Assembly (NCBI GenBank): GCA_019636835.1
Contig: JAHBWU010000026.1
Span: 1-42,815 of the forward strand
DNA: 42,815 nucleotides
Direction of reading: 5' to 3'
Origin: Nitrospira sp.
Lineage (GTDB): Bacteria > Nitrospirota > Nitrospiria > Nitrospirales > Nitrospiraceae
The notes under the pieces were generated by a model, which was not told the origin of the DNA, did no database searches, and saw nothing but the letters and a program-made list of their open reading frames with translations. This document shows positions 8,919-17,122 of the stretch, in pieces; within the stretch, counting starts at the first letter, position 1, and every line of letters begins with the position of its first letter. The translations under genes were made by a program, and so were the position numbers.

Positions 8919-9757
8919 GCTGCCACCTCACGAAGAAAATATTTGCCATCCTGTTCCTTCCGAACGTATCCAGCCTGAACCATTGGATCATGCTCGAAGA
9001 GCAGCAGCCATCGCTCTTCAAACGCCCGATCCAGCACCCATCGTTTCGTCTCCAGGGTCTGAATGGGAAAGAGATCGTAGCCCATGATATAGGGAAGCGG
9101 GAGATGCGATACGGTCGGTATCAGGTCTCCGAGGAAAAATGCGGTTCGCCCTTCCGATTCGATCTTGACGCTCTGATGGCAGCGTGTATGGCCGGCGGTG
9201 ACGACAGCGGTCACGCCTGGAACGATTTCCGTATCACCATGCAGGAATTCCCACTGATTGATGTGATCGATCGGTGTAAAGTTGTCCGGGCGGTAACTGG
9301 TCCTCGTCCGTTCATTGGCACGGACAGCATCTTCAAATTCGCCTTGCTGAATGACGTAACGCGCCTTGGGGAAAGCCGGCCTGATACTCCCGTCCCTTGC
9401 ACTCATTGTATTTCCACCGGCATGGTCAAAATGCAGATGCGTATTGATCACCAGATGAATATCCTCCGGTCCTAGACCCAACCGCCTTAGAGAATCGAGT
9501 ATCGTCGGCGTTCGCTCGACGGCGAACAGGCGGTGAAACTTCGCGTCTTCCTTTGGTCCCAGTCCGGTGTCCACTAGAATATTTTTCCCATTCGCCCTAA
9601 TCAGCAAAGCAGTGAGGCTAAGGGAAATCCGATTCGATTCATCGGCAGGACAACATTTTTCCCACAGGATCTTCGGGACTACTCCGAACATAGCTCCACC
9701 ATCCAGCCGGAACCGACCGTCGCTCACAGGATAAATTTCAAATGTCCCGAGTTTCAT
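8909..9757 (-). CDS. MBL-fold metallo-hydrolase
   Basis: A metallo-beta-lactamase-fold hydrolase of 282 residues. The metal-binding motif is [10 protein letters not shown], with His107, His109, Asp111 and His112 as ligands; later ligands lie in [10 protein letters not shown] and FFLGDLIPT. The family includes lactonases, glyoxalase II-like thioesterases and arylsulfatases, so the substrate is not determined. No signal peptide is visible, so it should be cytoplasmic. It lies between the two mutase subunit genes and overlaps the small-subunit gene by 10 nt. It is therefore translated with the mutase, and an acyl-CoA thioesterase or repair role is a reasonable but untested guess. Confidence 0.8.
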   Translation of the reverse strand: MKLGTFEIYPVSDGRFRLDGGAMFGVVPKILWEKCCPADESNRISLSLTALLIRANGKNILVDTGLGPKEDAKFHRLFAVERTPTILDSLRRLGLGPEDIHLVINTHLHFDHAGGNTMSARDGSIRPAFPKARYVIQQGEFEDAVRANERTRTSYRPDNFTPIDHINQWEFLHGDTEIVPGVTAVVTAGHTRCHQSVKIESEGRTAFFLGDLIPTVSHLPLPYIMGYDLFPIQTLETKRWVLDRAFEERWLLLFEHDPMVQAGYVRKEQDGKYFLREVAAWQ

Positions 9758-10031
9758 GAGGCCTCGCCAACAGCCGACTACCCTTTCTTCTCCCCCCCTC
9801 CCTCTAACGGCTCAGCTGGAAGGGATGGGCGCCGAGCGGAGCGCCATTGCGCCGAATCTGATTCAGCAGCAAATGGCCGCACCTATTCTCCCCACCCTCC
9901 CTTCGACAGAGGACGACCAGGATGCCTCTCACTGCGCGCATGCGACGAGCACCGCCCGTTATGATCACAATCTGATCGACCCTGTGTGCGCGTCGCGCGA
10001 GCACAGGAGGCATCCTGGTTGTCCTCTGCCA
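9758..10031 (-). repeat. Spacer with a long imperfect hairpin
   Basis: The gap between the mutase large subunit and the MBL gene holds inverted arms at 9908-9928 and 10007-10027. They are 21 bp each with one mismatch that would pair as G-U in RNA. The interior arms are also partly complementary, giving a potential hairpin of about 120 nt. The outer part of the gap carries a polypyrimidine run near 9781-9805. Short open frames here are mirror images of the same repeat and were not accepted as genes. It could be a mobile palindromic repeat or an RNA structure that separates expression of the two mutase subunits. Confidence 0.55.
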
Positions 10032-11627
10032 TCACAACACCGCCGGATCCCGATATATGCCCAACACTTCTTTCAACGCCATGCAAATTTCACCCAATGT
10101 TGCCTTGGCTTTCACCGCGTCGATGAGATACGGCATCACGTTCTCACCGCACGAAGCCGCCTCTTGTAGTTCCTCGACGGCACCGGCCATCTTGAAAGAA
10201 TCTCGACACTTCCGTAGGTCCGAAAGACACGCCACCTGCTCCTGCTCGACTTCCGGTCCGATCTTGAGGATCGGGATCGGACGTTCCACCGGTTCCACAT
10301 ACTCGTTGACACCCACGATGATCCGCTCTTTTCGTTCCGACTCACGCAAATACCGTTGCGAGGCGTCAAGGATTTCACGCTGCGGGAAACCCCGTTCGAT
10401 CGCTCGGACCATGCCGCCCATGTCATCCAACCGATGAAAGTAATCCAGCGCCGCCTCTTCGAGGCGATTCGTGAGGGTTTCGACATGGTAGGAGCCGCCG
10501 AGAGGATCGACGCTGTTGGTGACTTCGCTCTCCTGCGCAATGATCTGTTGCGTACGCAGCGCCAGTTTCACCGCATCTTCGGTCGGCAGCGCGAGCGTTT
10601 CGTCCATCGAATTGGTATGGAGCGACTGCGTACCGCCCAAGACGGCTGCCAGGGCCTGAATGGTCGTGCGGACTATATTGTTCATGGGTTGTTGTGCCGT
10701 GAGCGAACAGCCGGCAGTCTGGGCATGGCAACGGAGCTGCACCGAGCGAGGATCGCCGGGTTGGTACCGCCTCGTCATTTCGCGAGCCCATAGCCGACGG
10801 GCCGCGCGGAACTTGGCGATTTCCTCAAAAAAGTCATTGTGCGCGTTAAAGAAGAACGAGAGTTGCGGAGCGAATCGGTCCACGGGAAGACCGGCTTTGA
10901 CCGCCGCTTCCACATAAGTCAGGCCGTTGTACAAGGTAAAGGCCAGTTCCTGGACCGCCGTCGAGCCGGCTTCCCGGATGTGGTATCCGCTGATACTGAC
11001 CGGATGCCATTTGGGGACATGCTCTGAACAGTACGCGATGGTGTCGGTAATCAAACGGAGCGAGGGTTCCGGCGGATAGAGCCACTCCTTTTGCGCGATG
11101 TATTCCTTCAGAATGTCGTTCTGCAATGTGCCGTCCAATCGCTCAAGCCGGATGCCGCGCTTCTCCGCGACCGCGAGGTACATCGCGAAGATCACGGCAG
11201 CCGGACCATTGATCGTCATCGACGTGGTGACCTGATCAAGCGGAATACCGTCGAACAGTCGTTCCATATCGTCGAGCGATGATATGGATACGCCGCAGTG
11301 GCCGATCTCGCCGTGAGCGAGCGGGGCATCCGCGTCGATCCCCATCAACGTGGGCATGTCAAACGCGACGCTCAGGCCGTTTTGCCCATGTTGGAGGAGA
11401 TATTTGAACCGACGGTTGGTGTCCTCCGCCGATCCGAAGCCGGCAAACTGTCGCATGGTCCAGAGCCGGCCACGATACATAGTGGGATAAACCCCTCGCG
11501 TGTACGGAAATTGGCCCGGCGCGCCCAGCTCCTCGTCCGGCGACCAGTCCTTCAAATCGTTGTGGGTATACACCCGGTTGGTGTCGAATCCTGAGAGGGA
11601 GGTGAATCTCGGTCTACGTTCTTGCAT
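10032..11627 (-). CDS. icmA: Isobutyryl-CoA mutase-type large subunit (methylmalonyl-CoA mutase family)
   Basis: The 531-residue catalytic TIM-barrel chain of a B12-dependent acyl-CoA mutase, with no fused B12 domain. Family segments include [44 protein letters not shown] (Tyr215-His216) and [13 protein letters not shown]. The two positions that set substrate choice are Phe61 (RQFAGF) and Gln179 (YIAQKEW). In methylmalonyl-CoA mutase these are Tyr89 and Arg207, and in isobutyryl-CoA mutase Phe80 and Gln198. The 118-residue spacing is the same in all three. The predicted reaction is therefore isobutyryl-CoA to and from butyryl-CoA. The ATG at 11627 follows GGAGGAG. Many pipelines would label it methylmalonyl-CoA mutase. 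Confidence 0.85.
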   Translation of the reverse strand: MQERRPRFTSLSGFDTNRVYTHNDLKDWSPDEELGAPGQFPYTRGVYPTMYRGRLWTMRQFAGFGSAEDTNRRFKYLLQHGQNGLSVAFDMPTLMGIDADAPLAHGEIGHCGVSISSLDDMERLFDGIPLDQVTTSMTINGPAAVIFAMYLAVAEKRGIRLERLDGTLQNDILKEYIAQKEWLYPPEPSLRLITDTIAYCSEHVPKWHPVSISGYHIREAGSTAVQELAFTLYNGLTYVEAAVKAGLPVDRFAPQLSFFFNAHNDFFEEIAKFRAARRLWAREMTRRYQPGDPRSVQLRCHAQTAGCSLTAQQPMNNIVRTTIQALAAVLGGTQSLHTNSMDETLALPTEDAVKLALRTQQIIAQESEVTNSVDPLGGSYHVETLTNRLEEAALDYFHRLDDMGGMVRAIERGFPQREILDASQRYLRESERKERIIVGVNEYVEPVERPIPILKIGPEVEQEQVACLSDLRKCRDSFKMAGAVEELQEAASCGENVMPYLIDAVKAKATLGEICMALKEVLGIYRDPAVL

Positions 11628-11667
11628 CGATCTCCTCCGGACCGTGCTGAGTAACCAGGGACCAAGA

Positions 11668-12567
11668 TCAGGACGTACCGCTTATCGCTTCCTGCCGTTC
11701 GTTCTTCCCTTCATAGACATGGAATCCGCGGCCGCACTTCCGCCCCAACCACCCCGCTTCGACATACCGACGGAGTAAGGGGCACGCGCGGAATTTGGGA
11801 TCGCCCAAGTCCTGATGCAAGACATCGCAGATGGCCAGCACTGTATCCAAACCGATGCGGTCGGCAAGGGCCAGTGGTCCCACGGGATGATGGGCGCCTG
11901 CGGTCATCGCCAGGTCGATGTCTTCCGCAGAGGCAATGCCTTCCTCCAATGCGAATATCGCCTCATTGATCATGGGAATCAGCACACGGTTCACGATGAA
12001 TCCCGGTACATCCTTAGCCACGACCGGTGTTTTCCCCAAGCGCTTTGCCAAGTCGAGTGCGAGCTGCGTCGTTCGCTCGGATGTTTCCAGCCCGCGAACC
12101 ACTTCCACGAGACGCATCACGGGCGCAGGATTCATGAAATGCAGGCCGACGATACGGTCAGGTCGGCCGGAGGCGGCTCCCAACTTCGTGATTGAAATGG
12201 ATGAGGTATTGCTCGCGAAGACCACCTGTGGCGCACAGATTCGATTCAATTGGGCAAAGAGTTCTTGCTTCACCGCGAGATCTTCCGGAACCGCTTCGAT
12301 GACCATCTGCACATCCCGCAAGCGGTCAAGCTGCCCCAGCGGTCGGATGAGCGCCAATACCTCTCCGGCTTGGTGATCGGTAAGACTCCCTCGTTCAACT
12401 GCGCGTTGCAGTCCAGCGCGGATTTTTGAAATGGCTTCCGTTAACGGCGGTTCGGCAACATCTACGAGGAGAACTTCATAGCCGACCGTAGCACAGACCT
12501 GGCTAATGCCGCGGCCCATCTGGCCTGCTCCCACAATCCCGATTGTCCTGATATCATCGAGCTTCAT
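11668..12567 (-). CDS. hbd: 3-hydroxybutyryl-CoA dehydrogenase
   Basis: It oxidises 3-hydroxybutyryl-CoA to acetoacetyl-CoA with NAD(P). The 299-residue protein has the N-terminal Rossmann motif GAGQMGRG, then VIEAVPEDL, the catalytic-His segment [24 protein letters not shown], and one C-terminal helical domain with [12 protein letters not shown] and GRGFHVYEG. That is the single-domain Hbd/PaaH layout; the plus-strand paralogue at 24595 has two such domains. It lies between the thiolase and the mutase large subunit, so it can process butyrate-level intermediates produced by the mutase. The ATG is at 12567, 83 nt after the thiolase; that gap is AT-rich and holds no gene. Confidence 0.9.
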   Translation of the reverse strand: MKLDDIRTIGIVGAGQMGRGISQVCATVGYEVLLVDVAEPPLTEAISKIRAGLQRAVERGSLTDHQAGEVLALIRPLGQLDRLRDVQMVIEAVPEDLAVKQELFAQLNRICAPQVVFASNTSSISITKLGAASGRPDRIVGLHFMNPAPVMRLVEVVRGLETSERTTQLALDLAKRLGKTPVVAKDVPGFIVNRVLIPMINEAIFALEEGIASAEDIDLAMTAGAHHPVGPLALADRIGLDTVLAICDVLHQDLGDPKFRACPLLRRYVEAGWLGRKCGRGFHVYEGKNERQEAISGTS

Positions 12568-12650
12568 GGTCGTCTGTACAAGTTGAGTCGTAAAACATGA
12601 AATGAAGCAACAAGTCTTGTTCCGATTTACGTTTCACATCTTATACTTCA

Positions 12651-13835
12651 CTACCTTTCTACGATCATGGCCAACGCTTCTCCTCCACCGATGCAAAGAC
12701 CGGCCAATCCCCGCCTCGCTCCACGTGCGGCCATGGCGTGGAGCAGCGTCGTGAGGATGCGCGCGCCGGTGGCACCGATGGGATGGCCGAGCGCAACCGC
12801 TCCGCCGTTCACGTTGACCTTTTTTTCGTCGAGGCCCAATTCACGGTTGATCGCGAGGGAGACGGCTGAAAACGCTTCGTTGATTTCGAACAAATCGATG
12901 TCACCGACCGTGAATCCCGTTTTCTTGAGTACCCGCCTGATGGCCTCGATCGGCGCGATCGTGAACCATTCCGGCGCCAGTGCCGCTCCGGCGTAGCCGA
13001 CGATACGCGCCATCGGGATGAGCCCGAGGCGTGCCGCCTCCTCTTCCGCCATGACAACCAACGCAGCCGCACCATCATTACAGGCTGGGGAATTACCCAC
13101 CGTCAGGACGCCGTCTTCCTGGAATACCGGCTTGAGTTCACGCATCCTGCTCAATTCGACTCGATTCGGCTCCTCGTCTTCCACGACCGCCACTGCAGGA
13201 CCTTTGCGTTGCGGCACCTCAACCGAAGCAATTTCCTGCGTGAAGATTCCGGTCGCGATCGCCTCACGCGCGCGCCGATAGCTCTCGAACGCGAAATCAT
13301 CCAGTTCTTTTCTCGTCAACCGATACTTGGCCGCACACAGTTCACCGCCGTTTCCCATGTGGAAATTATTGTAGACGTCCCACAGTCCGTCTTTGACGAG
13401 GCTGTCGACCAATTCGGCATGTCCCAGCCGATAGCCCTGTCGTGCTTTCTCCAACAAATATGGGGCGCGGGTCATGTTTTCCATTCCACCTGCTACGACG
13501 ATGCTCGCCTCTCCAAGCACAATGGCCTGGAATGCCATGATCGCCGTTTGTAGGCTCGACCCACAGACCTTGTTCACCGTCGTGGCTCCGATTGAATGGG
13601 GAATTCCAGCTCCGATCGACGCCTGTCTGGCCGGCGCTTGTCCCAGACCGGCGCTGAGGACGCAGCCCATGTAGACCTGGTCTACATGGTCCGGCGGCAC
13701 GTGAACCCGCTTCAACGCTTCGGCGATGGCAAGACTGCCCAATTTTGTCGCCGGCACCTGGCTGAACATGCCGTTGAAACTGCCCATCGGGGTCCGTACC
13801 GCGCTGACGATGACTGCACGTGCTGTCCGGTTCAC
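12651..13835 (-). CDS. atoB: Acetyl-CoA C-acetyltransferase (thiolase)
   Basis: It cleaves acetoacetyl-CoA, or related 3-ketoacyl-CoA, to acetyl-CoA. The three thiolase landmarks are Cys91 in NKVCGSSLQT, His351 in GHPIGATGAR and Cys381 in LCIGGGEALAM. I chose the GTG at 13835: it overlaps the E2 stop codon (GTGA), is preceded by GGGAG, and gives 394 residues, the family norm. The frame stays open further upstream, but that extension lies inside the E2 gene and has no thiolase similarity. With hbd and the crotonase it completes oxidation of butyryl-CoA and also handles acetoacetate-derived units. A biosynthetic role is possible. Confidence 0.9.
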   Translation of the reverse strand: MNRTARAVIVSAVRTPMGSFNGMFSQVPATKLGSLAIAEALKRVHVPPDHVDQVYMGCVLSAGLGQAPARQASIGAGIPHSIGATTVNKVCGSSLQTAIMAFQAIVLGEASIVVAGGMENMTRAPYLLEKARQGYRLGHAELVDSLVKDGLWDVYNNFHMGNGGELCAAKYRLTRKELDDFAFESYRRAREAIATGIFTQEIASVEVPQRKGPAVAVVEDEEPNRVELSRMRELKPVFQEDGVLTVGNSPACNDGAAALVVMAEEEAARLGLIPMARIVGYAGAALAPEWFTIAPIEAIRRVLKKTGFTVGDIDLFEINEAFSAVSLAINRELGLDEKKVNVNGGAVALGHPIGATGARILTTLLHAMAARGARRGLAGLCIGGGEALAMIVER

Positions 13836-14980
13836 AATATCTGCTCCCAATGACTTTGTTCGAGATAGTGTTTCACCTTTGCCATGAACTGATCCGCCGT
13901 CGCCCCATCGATGACGCGGTGGTCGAACGACAAGCTGAGGTAGCCCATCGGCCGAATGGCGATCGCATCGTCGATGACGACGGCTCGTTGTTGAATTGCG
14001 CCGATACCCAGAATGGCGATTTGCGGCTGATGGATGATCGGGGTGCTGAACAAGCTGCCGAATCCACCATGATTCGTGATCGTGAACGTTCCGCCTTGAA
14101 CCTCTTCGGGGTTCAACTTCTTGGACCTGGCTCGTTCCGCAAGATCCGCGATTTCCTTTGCCAGCTGTGTCAGGCCTTTTCGGTCGGCATATCGCACCAC
14201 CGGCACCAAGAGTCCGTCTTCGAGTGCCGTGGCGATTCCCATATGGATATCTTTTTTGACCACAATGCCTTGCTCGTTCCATGATGAGTTCACGATCGAT
14301 ACATCTCGAATGGCTCTGGTTGTGGCACGGACGACAAACGGTAAATAGGTCAGGTGTCGGCCTTCTCGGAATTTGGCGATGCTCGAAAAGTCCGCCTCAA
14401 AAAAGGTGGTGACATGCGCAGATGTCTGCTTGCTCTTGACCATCCGATCGGCGATGGTCCTGCGCATCTGCGTGAAGGAAAGAAGTTCTTCGCCCATGGA
14501 AGGTTCGCCTGCTATAGCGCCGGCTTTGGTCTGAGGACCGCGCTGAGCGATCACGTCAAGGACATCCTTCTTGGTGACTCGACCGCCGACCCCGGTCCCC
14601 TTCACCTGCGAAAGATCAATTCCATGCTCTTTCGCCAGCTGCCGGACGGCCGGAGAGTGATGTTGGTCTCCTGCCGGAGTCGGTTCCATAGGACGGACAA
14701 CCACTCCGCCGACTCGGTTGACGACTTCCGAAGGTGGAGCGCTGTCGATGCGCGCCAACAAGGTGCCGACAGGAACTGTCTGCCCCTCATGAACGATGAT
14801 CTCGTTCAACAAGCCCGTGGCAGGCGAGGGAATTTCCAATGTCACCTTCTCGGTTTCGACTTCCAAGAGCGACTCGTCCTTCTGAATCATCCCTCCGACA
14901 GGGATCAGCCACTTCACGACCGTCCCTTCGGCGATGCTTTCTCCAAGCTGAGGCATGATGATGTCGGTTGCCATATTCAA
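13832..14980 (-). CDS. bkdB: Dihydrolipoamide acyltransferase (E2) of a 2-oxoacid dehydrogenase
   Basis: The core acyltransferase that passes acyl groups from E1 to CoA. In order: a single N-terminal lipoyl domain with EVETEKVTLEIPSPA (lipoylated Lys45), a flexible linker near residues 80-105, the E1/E3-binding domain with SPAVRQLAKEHGIDLSQVKG, and the catalytic domain ending in FDHRVIDGATADQF (His354, Asp358). The length of 382 residues is normal for one-lipoyl E2s. It follows E1beta after a 95-nt gap containing short repeats, and overlaps the thiolase. The branched-chain specificity is inferred from the neighbouring leucine and mutase genes. Pyruvate or acetoin cannot be excluded. No E3 gene is seen. 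Confidence 0.85.
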   Translation of the reverse strand: MNMATDIIMPQLGESIAEGTVVKWLIPVGGMIQKDESLLEVETEKVTLEIPSPATGLLNEIIVHEGQTVPVGTLLARIDSAPPSEVVNRVGGVVVRPMEPTPAGDQHHSPAVRQLAKEHGIDLSQVKGTGVGGRVTKKDVLDVIAQRGPQTKAGAIAGEPSMGEELLSFTQMRRTIADRMVKSKQTSAHVTTFFEADFSSIAKFREGRHLTYLPFVVRATTRAIRDVSIVNSSWNEQGIVVKKDIHMGIATALEDGLLVPVVRYADRKGLTQLAKEIADLAERARSKKLNPEEVQGGTFTITNHGGFGSLFSTPIIHQPQIAILGIGAIQQRAVVIDDAIAIRPMGYLSLSFDHRVIDGATADQFMAKVKHYLEQSHWEQIL

Positions 14981-15075
14981 GTGCTGGGTGATGAGTGCTG
15001 AGGACTGAGATGGGCATCCAGCAAATGCGAGGTTCTTTGGTTCTCAGCACTCCTCACTCAGTCCTCAGTCCTTGT
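14981..15075. repeat. Short CTCAGCACTC-type repeats, inverted
   Basis: GAGTGCTGAG at 14993-15002 is matched in inverted orientation by CTCAGCACTC at 15043-15052. Next to these, GGACTGAG at 15002-15009 is matched by CTCAGTCC at 15057-15064. The right side reads as imperfect tandem copies of a TCAGxxCTC unit. It lies in the gap between the E1beta stop and the E2 start, so the transcript can fold into a hairpin there. Similar short repeats are, from memory, common between genes in Nitrospira-type genomes; not checked. Confidence 0.55.
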
Positions 15076-16071
15076 TTAGTACGCCGCCAGCTTTCGCGCC
15101 GCTGAAACGATGTCGCTCGTCTTCGGAAGAAAAAACTCTTCCAGCGGCGTGCTGAACGGCACCGGCGTGTCCGGCGGCGCGATACGCACAATCGGCCCGT
15201 CCAAACAGTCAAAACAGTCTTCCGCCAACAGCGCGGCGATTTCAGCCCCGATGCCGCCGGTTTTGTTGTCCTCATGCAGAATAATGGCTTTGCTGGTTTT
15301 GCGCACGGACGAATAAATTGCTTCCTTGTCGAACGGGATCAACGTGCGTAAGTCGACCACTTCCAGATCGATGCCCTCATTGGCCAAGGTCTGGGCGGCT
15401 TCCAGCGCCAGATGGACCATTGCGCCGTAGGTGATGACCGACACATCGTTACCCACCCGTTTCACATCGGCCTTTCCAAGCGGCACGACGAAGTCTTCTT
15501 TGGGTAAGACAGATTTGATGCGCCGGTAGAGGAATTTGTGCTCAAAATAAATCACGGGGTTGGGGTCGCGAATCGCCGCCTTGAGGAGCCCTTTGGCGTC
15601 GTACGGCGTGGACGGGGCGACCAGCTTGAGTCCCGGGGAATGGAAGAACCAGCCTTCGGGACATTCAGAATGGAACGGCCCGCCGTGAACACCTCCGCCG
15701 AACGGCGCCCGGATAACGATGGGCACCGCGGCTCCCCATCGATAATGATTCTTGGCCGCTACCTCGGTGATCTGGTCGAAGGCGCAGGAAATAAAATCCG
15801 CGAACTGCATCTCCACGACCGGGCGCAGGCCCATCATGGCGGCGCCGATGGCTGCGCCGACAAACCCGGACTCGGCAAGCGGCGTATCGAGCACCCGCCA
15901 TTCGCCATACTTTTGGAGAAATCCTTCCGTAATCTTGAAGGCGCCACCATAGGTCCCGATGTCCTCGCCCATCAAGAACACCCGCTCATCCTCAGTCATT
16001 TCCTCGTCCAAGGCCTGGGAAATTGCCTCGAGGTAGCTGACTTCCTCGGTAGCTTGAGCCATGGTCTTCAT
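15076..16071 (-). CDS. bkdA2: 2-oxoacid dehydrogenase E1 component, beta subunit
   Basis: The beta chain of the thiamine diphosphate-dependent decarboxylase. It has 331 residues from the ATG at 16071, which follows AAGGAG with 7-nt spacing and lies after the E1alpha stop; a longer open frame upstream overlaps E1alpha and was rejected. Family segments include VFLMGEDIGTYGGAFKITEG, DTPLAESGFVGAAIGAAMMG, EMQFADFISCAFDQI and PFGGGVHGGPFHSE. The C-terminal transketolase-like domain contains VVDLRTLIPFD and APPDTPVPFSTPLE. It forms an alpha2beta2 E1 with the preceding gene. Substrate identity is as for the E2: branched-chain 2-oxoacids by context, otherwise open. Confidence 0.88.
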   Translation of the reverse strand: MKTMAQATEEVSYLEAISQALDEEMTEDERVFLMGEDIGTYGGAFKITEGFLQKYGEWRVLDTPLAESGFVGAAIGAAMMGLRPVVEMQFADFISCAFDQITEVAAKNHYRWGAAVPIVIRAPFGGGVHGGPFHSECPEGWFFHSPGLKLVAPSTPYDAKGLLKAAIRDPNPVIYFEHKFLYRRIKSVLPKEDFVVPLGKADVKRVGNDVSVITYGAMVHLALEAAQTLANEGIDLEVVDLRTLIPFDKEAIYSSVRKTSKAIILHEDNKTGGIGAEIAALLAEDCFDCLDGPIVRIAPPDTPVPFSTPLEEFFLPKTSDIVSAARKLAAY

Positions 16072-16102
16072 ATGGGGCTCCTTCTGTGACGAAAACCAAC
16101 AA

Positions 16103-17113
16103 CTAATGACTGTCGGCTCTTGTCGCGAATACGCCTTCCAACACTTCAGGCCCTTCCGGCAATGGGCTCTGTTCGGCGAATTCCACTCCTGCCTCAACTT
16201 CGTTCTTCACCCGTTCGTCCACTTCCTGGAAATACCCCTCCTCAGCATAACCGAGCTGCTTGAGGAGCTGCTCGGTTATGAGGATCGGATCCTTCTTCTT
16301 CCACTCTTCCAGCAGCTTACGCGGAACATATTTCGCCGGGTCATGTTCTGAATGTCCGTGCATCCGCATGGTTTTGAATTCGAGAAAGGTCGGCCCTTCT
16401 CCTGCTCGAGCTCTCGCAATCGCACGTTTCGCTGTCAGATAGACTGCGGCCACATCGTTGCCGTCCACGATTTCACCCGGCATGCCGTACGCTTTCGCTC
16501 GATCGACGACGTTCGGGATCGCCATCTGTAGACGGAGCGGCGTCGAGTAGGCGTATTGATTGTTGTTACAAAAAAGGACGACGGGAAGCTTCCGCACCGC
16601 CGCGAAGTTCATCGCTTCGTGAAAATCGCCTCGGCTGGTTCCTCCGTCACCGGTTCCCGCGAATACGACGCGGGATTCCCCTCTGATCTTGAACGCCAAC
16701 GCTGCGCCGGCCGCCACCGGCAGATTGTCCGCCAGATGACTGACGAATCCGAAGACTCCTCGCTTGATATCCCCCATGTGAACATTGCCGTCCTTCCCTT
16801 TGCTGGGCCCCGTCCTTTTACCGAGATACTGGGCGAGGATTTCGCCGGTCGTGAAACCCCGAATGAGGAAGGCACCCATGTCTCGGTGAAAGGGAGCGAT
16901 GATGTCGTCGCGCTCAAGCGCGGAGGCATAGCCGACGGCGATCGCCTCCATTCCGTGACTGGTATAGACTCCGCCGACAATCCGTCCCTGTCGGTAGAGG
17001 GCGGTAATGCGGTCCTCCAGCGCTCTGGTGAGCCGAAGGTACTGGTACATCTGGAGCAGATCGTCTCGCTTAATCTCCTTGGCGGTGACTGCAACGTCCA
17101 TGACAGCCTCCAT
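16103..17113 (-). CDS. bkdA1: 2-oxoacid dehydrogenase E1 component, alpha subunit
   Basis: The thiamine diphosphate-binding alpha chain of E1, 336 residues. The cofactor motif begins GDGGTSRGDFHEAMNFAA and ends with NNNQYAYST, the usual GDG...N layout. HRDMGAFLIRGFTTGEILAQ and GNVHMGD are typical of the E1alpha family. MRMHGHSEHDP near residues 250-260 is the conserved histidine loop next to the active site. The gene lies 9 nt downstream of a phosphoribosyltransferase gene and directly upstream of E1beta. A 2-oxoacid dehydrogenase next to leucine genes and an isobutyryl-CoA mutase suggests oxidative decarboxylation of the 2-oxoacids from valine, leucine and isoleucine. Confidence 0.88.
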   Translation of the reverse strand: MEAVMDVAVTAKEIKRDDLLQMYQYLRLTRALEDRITALYRQGRIVGGVYTSHGMEAIAVGYASALERDDIIAPFHRDMGAFLIRGFTTGEILAQYLGKRTGPSKGKDGNVHMGDIKRGVFGFVSHLADNLPVAAGAALAFKIRGESRVVFAGTGDGGTSRGDFHEAMNFAAVRKLPVVLFCNNNQYAYSTPLRLQMAIPNVVDRAKAYGMPGEIVDGNDVAAVYLTAKRAIARARAGEGPTFLEFKTMRMHGHSEHDPAKYVPRKLLEEWKKKDPILITEQLLKQLGYAEEGYFQEVDERVKNEVEAGVEFAEQSPLPEGPEVLEGVFATRADSH

Positions 17114-17122
17114 GTCGCTGCC

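Noticed and set aside
9804..10086. Short open frames on the minus strand in the gap next to the mutase gene
   Set aside because: They are read from the arms of the long inverted repeat and have no ribosome-binding site or family.
10032..11627. Methylmalonyl-CoA mutase as the name of the large subunit
   Set aside because: The two selectivity residues are Phe and Gln rather than Tyr and Arg, and the B12 domain is a separate protein.
13836..14282. In-frame N-terminal extension of the thiolase, which would give a 543-residue protein
   Set aside because: It lies inside the E2 gene in another frame and lacks thiolase similarity; the GTG at 13835 has a good ribosome-binding site and gives the normal length.
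16072..16197. Upstream extension of E1beta
   Set aside because: It overlaps the end of E1alpha and has no family similarity; the ATG at 16071 has AAGGAG.
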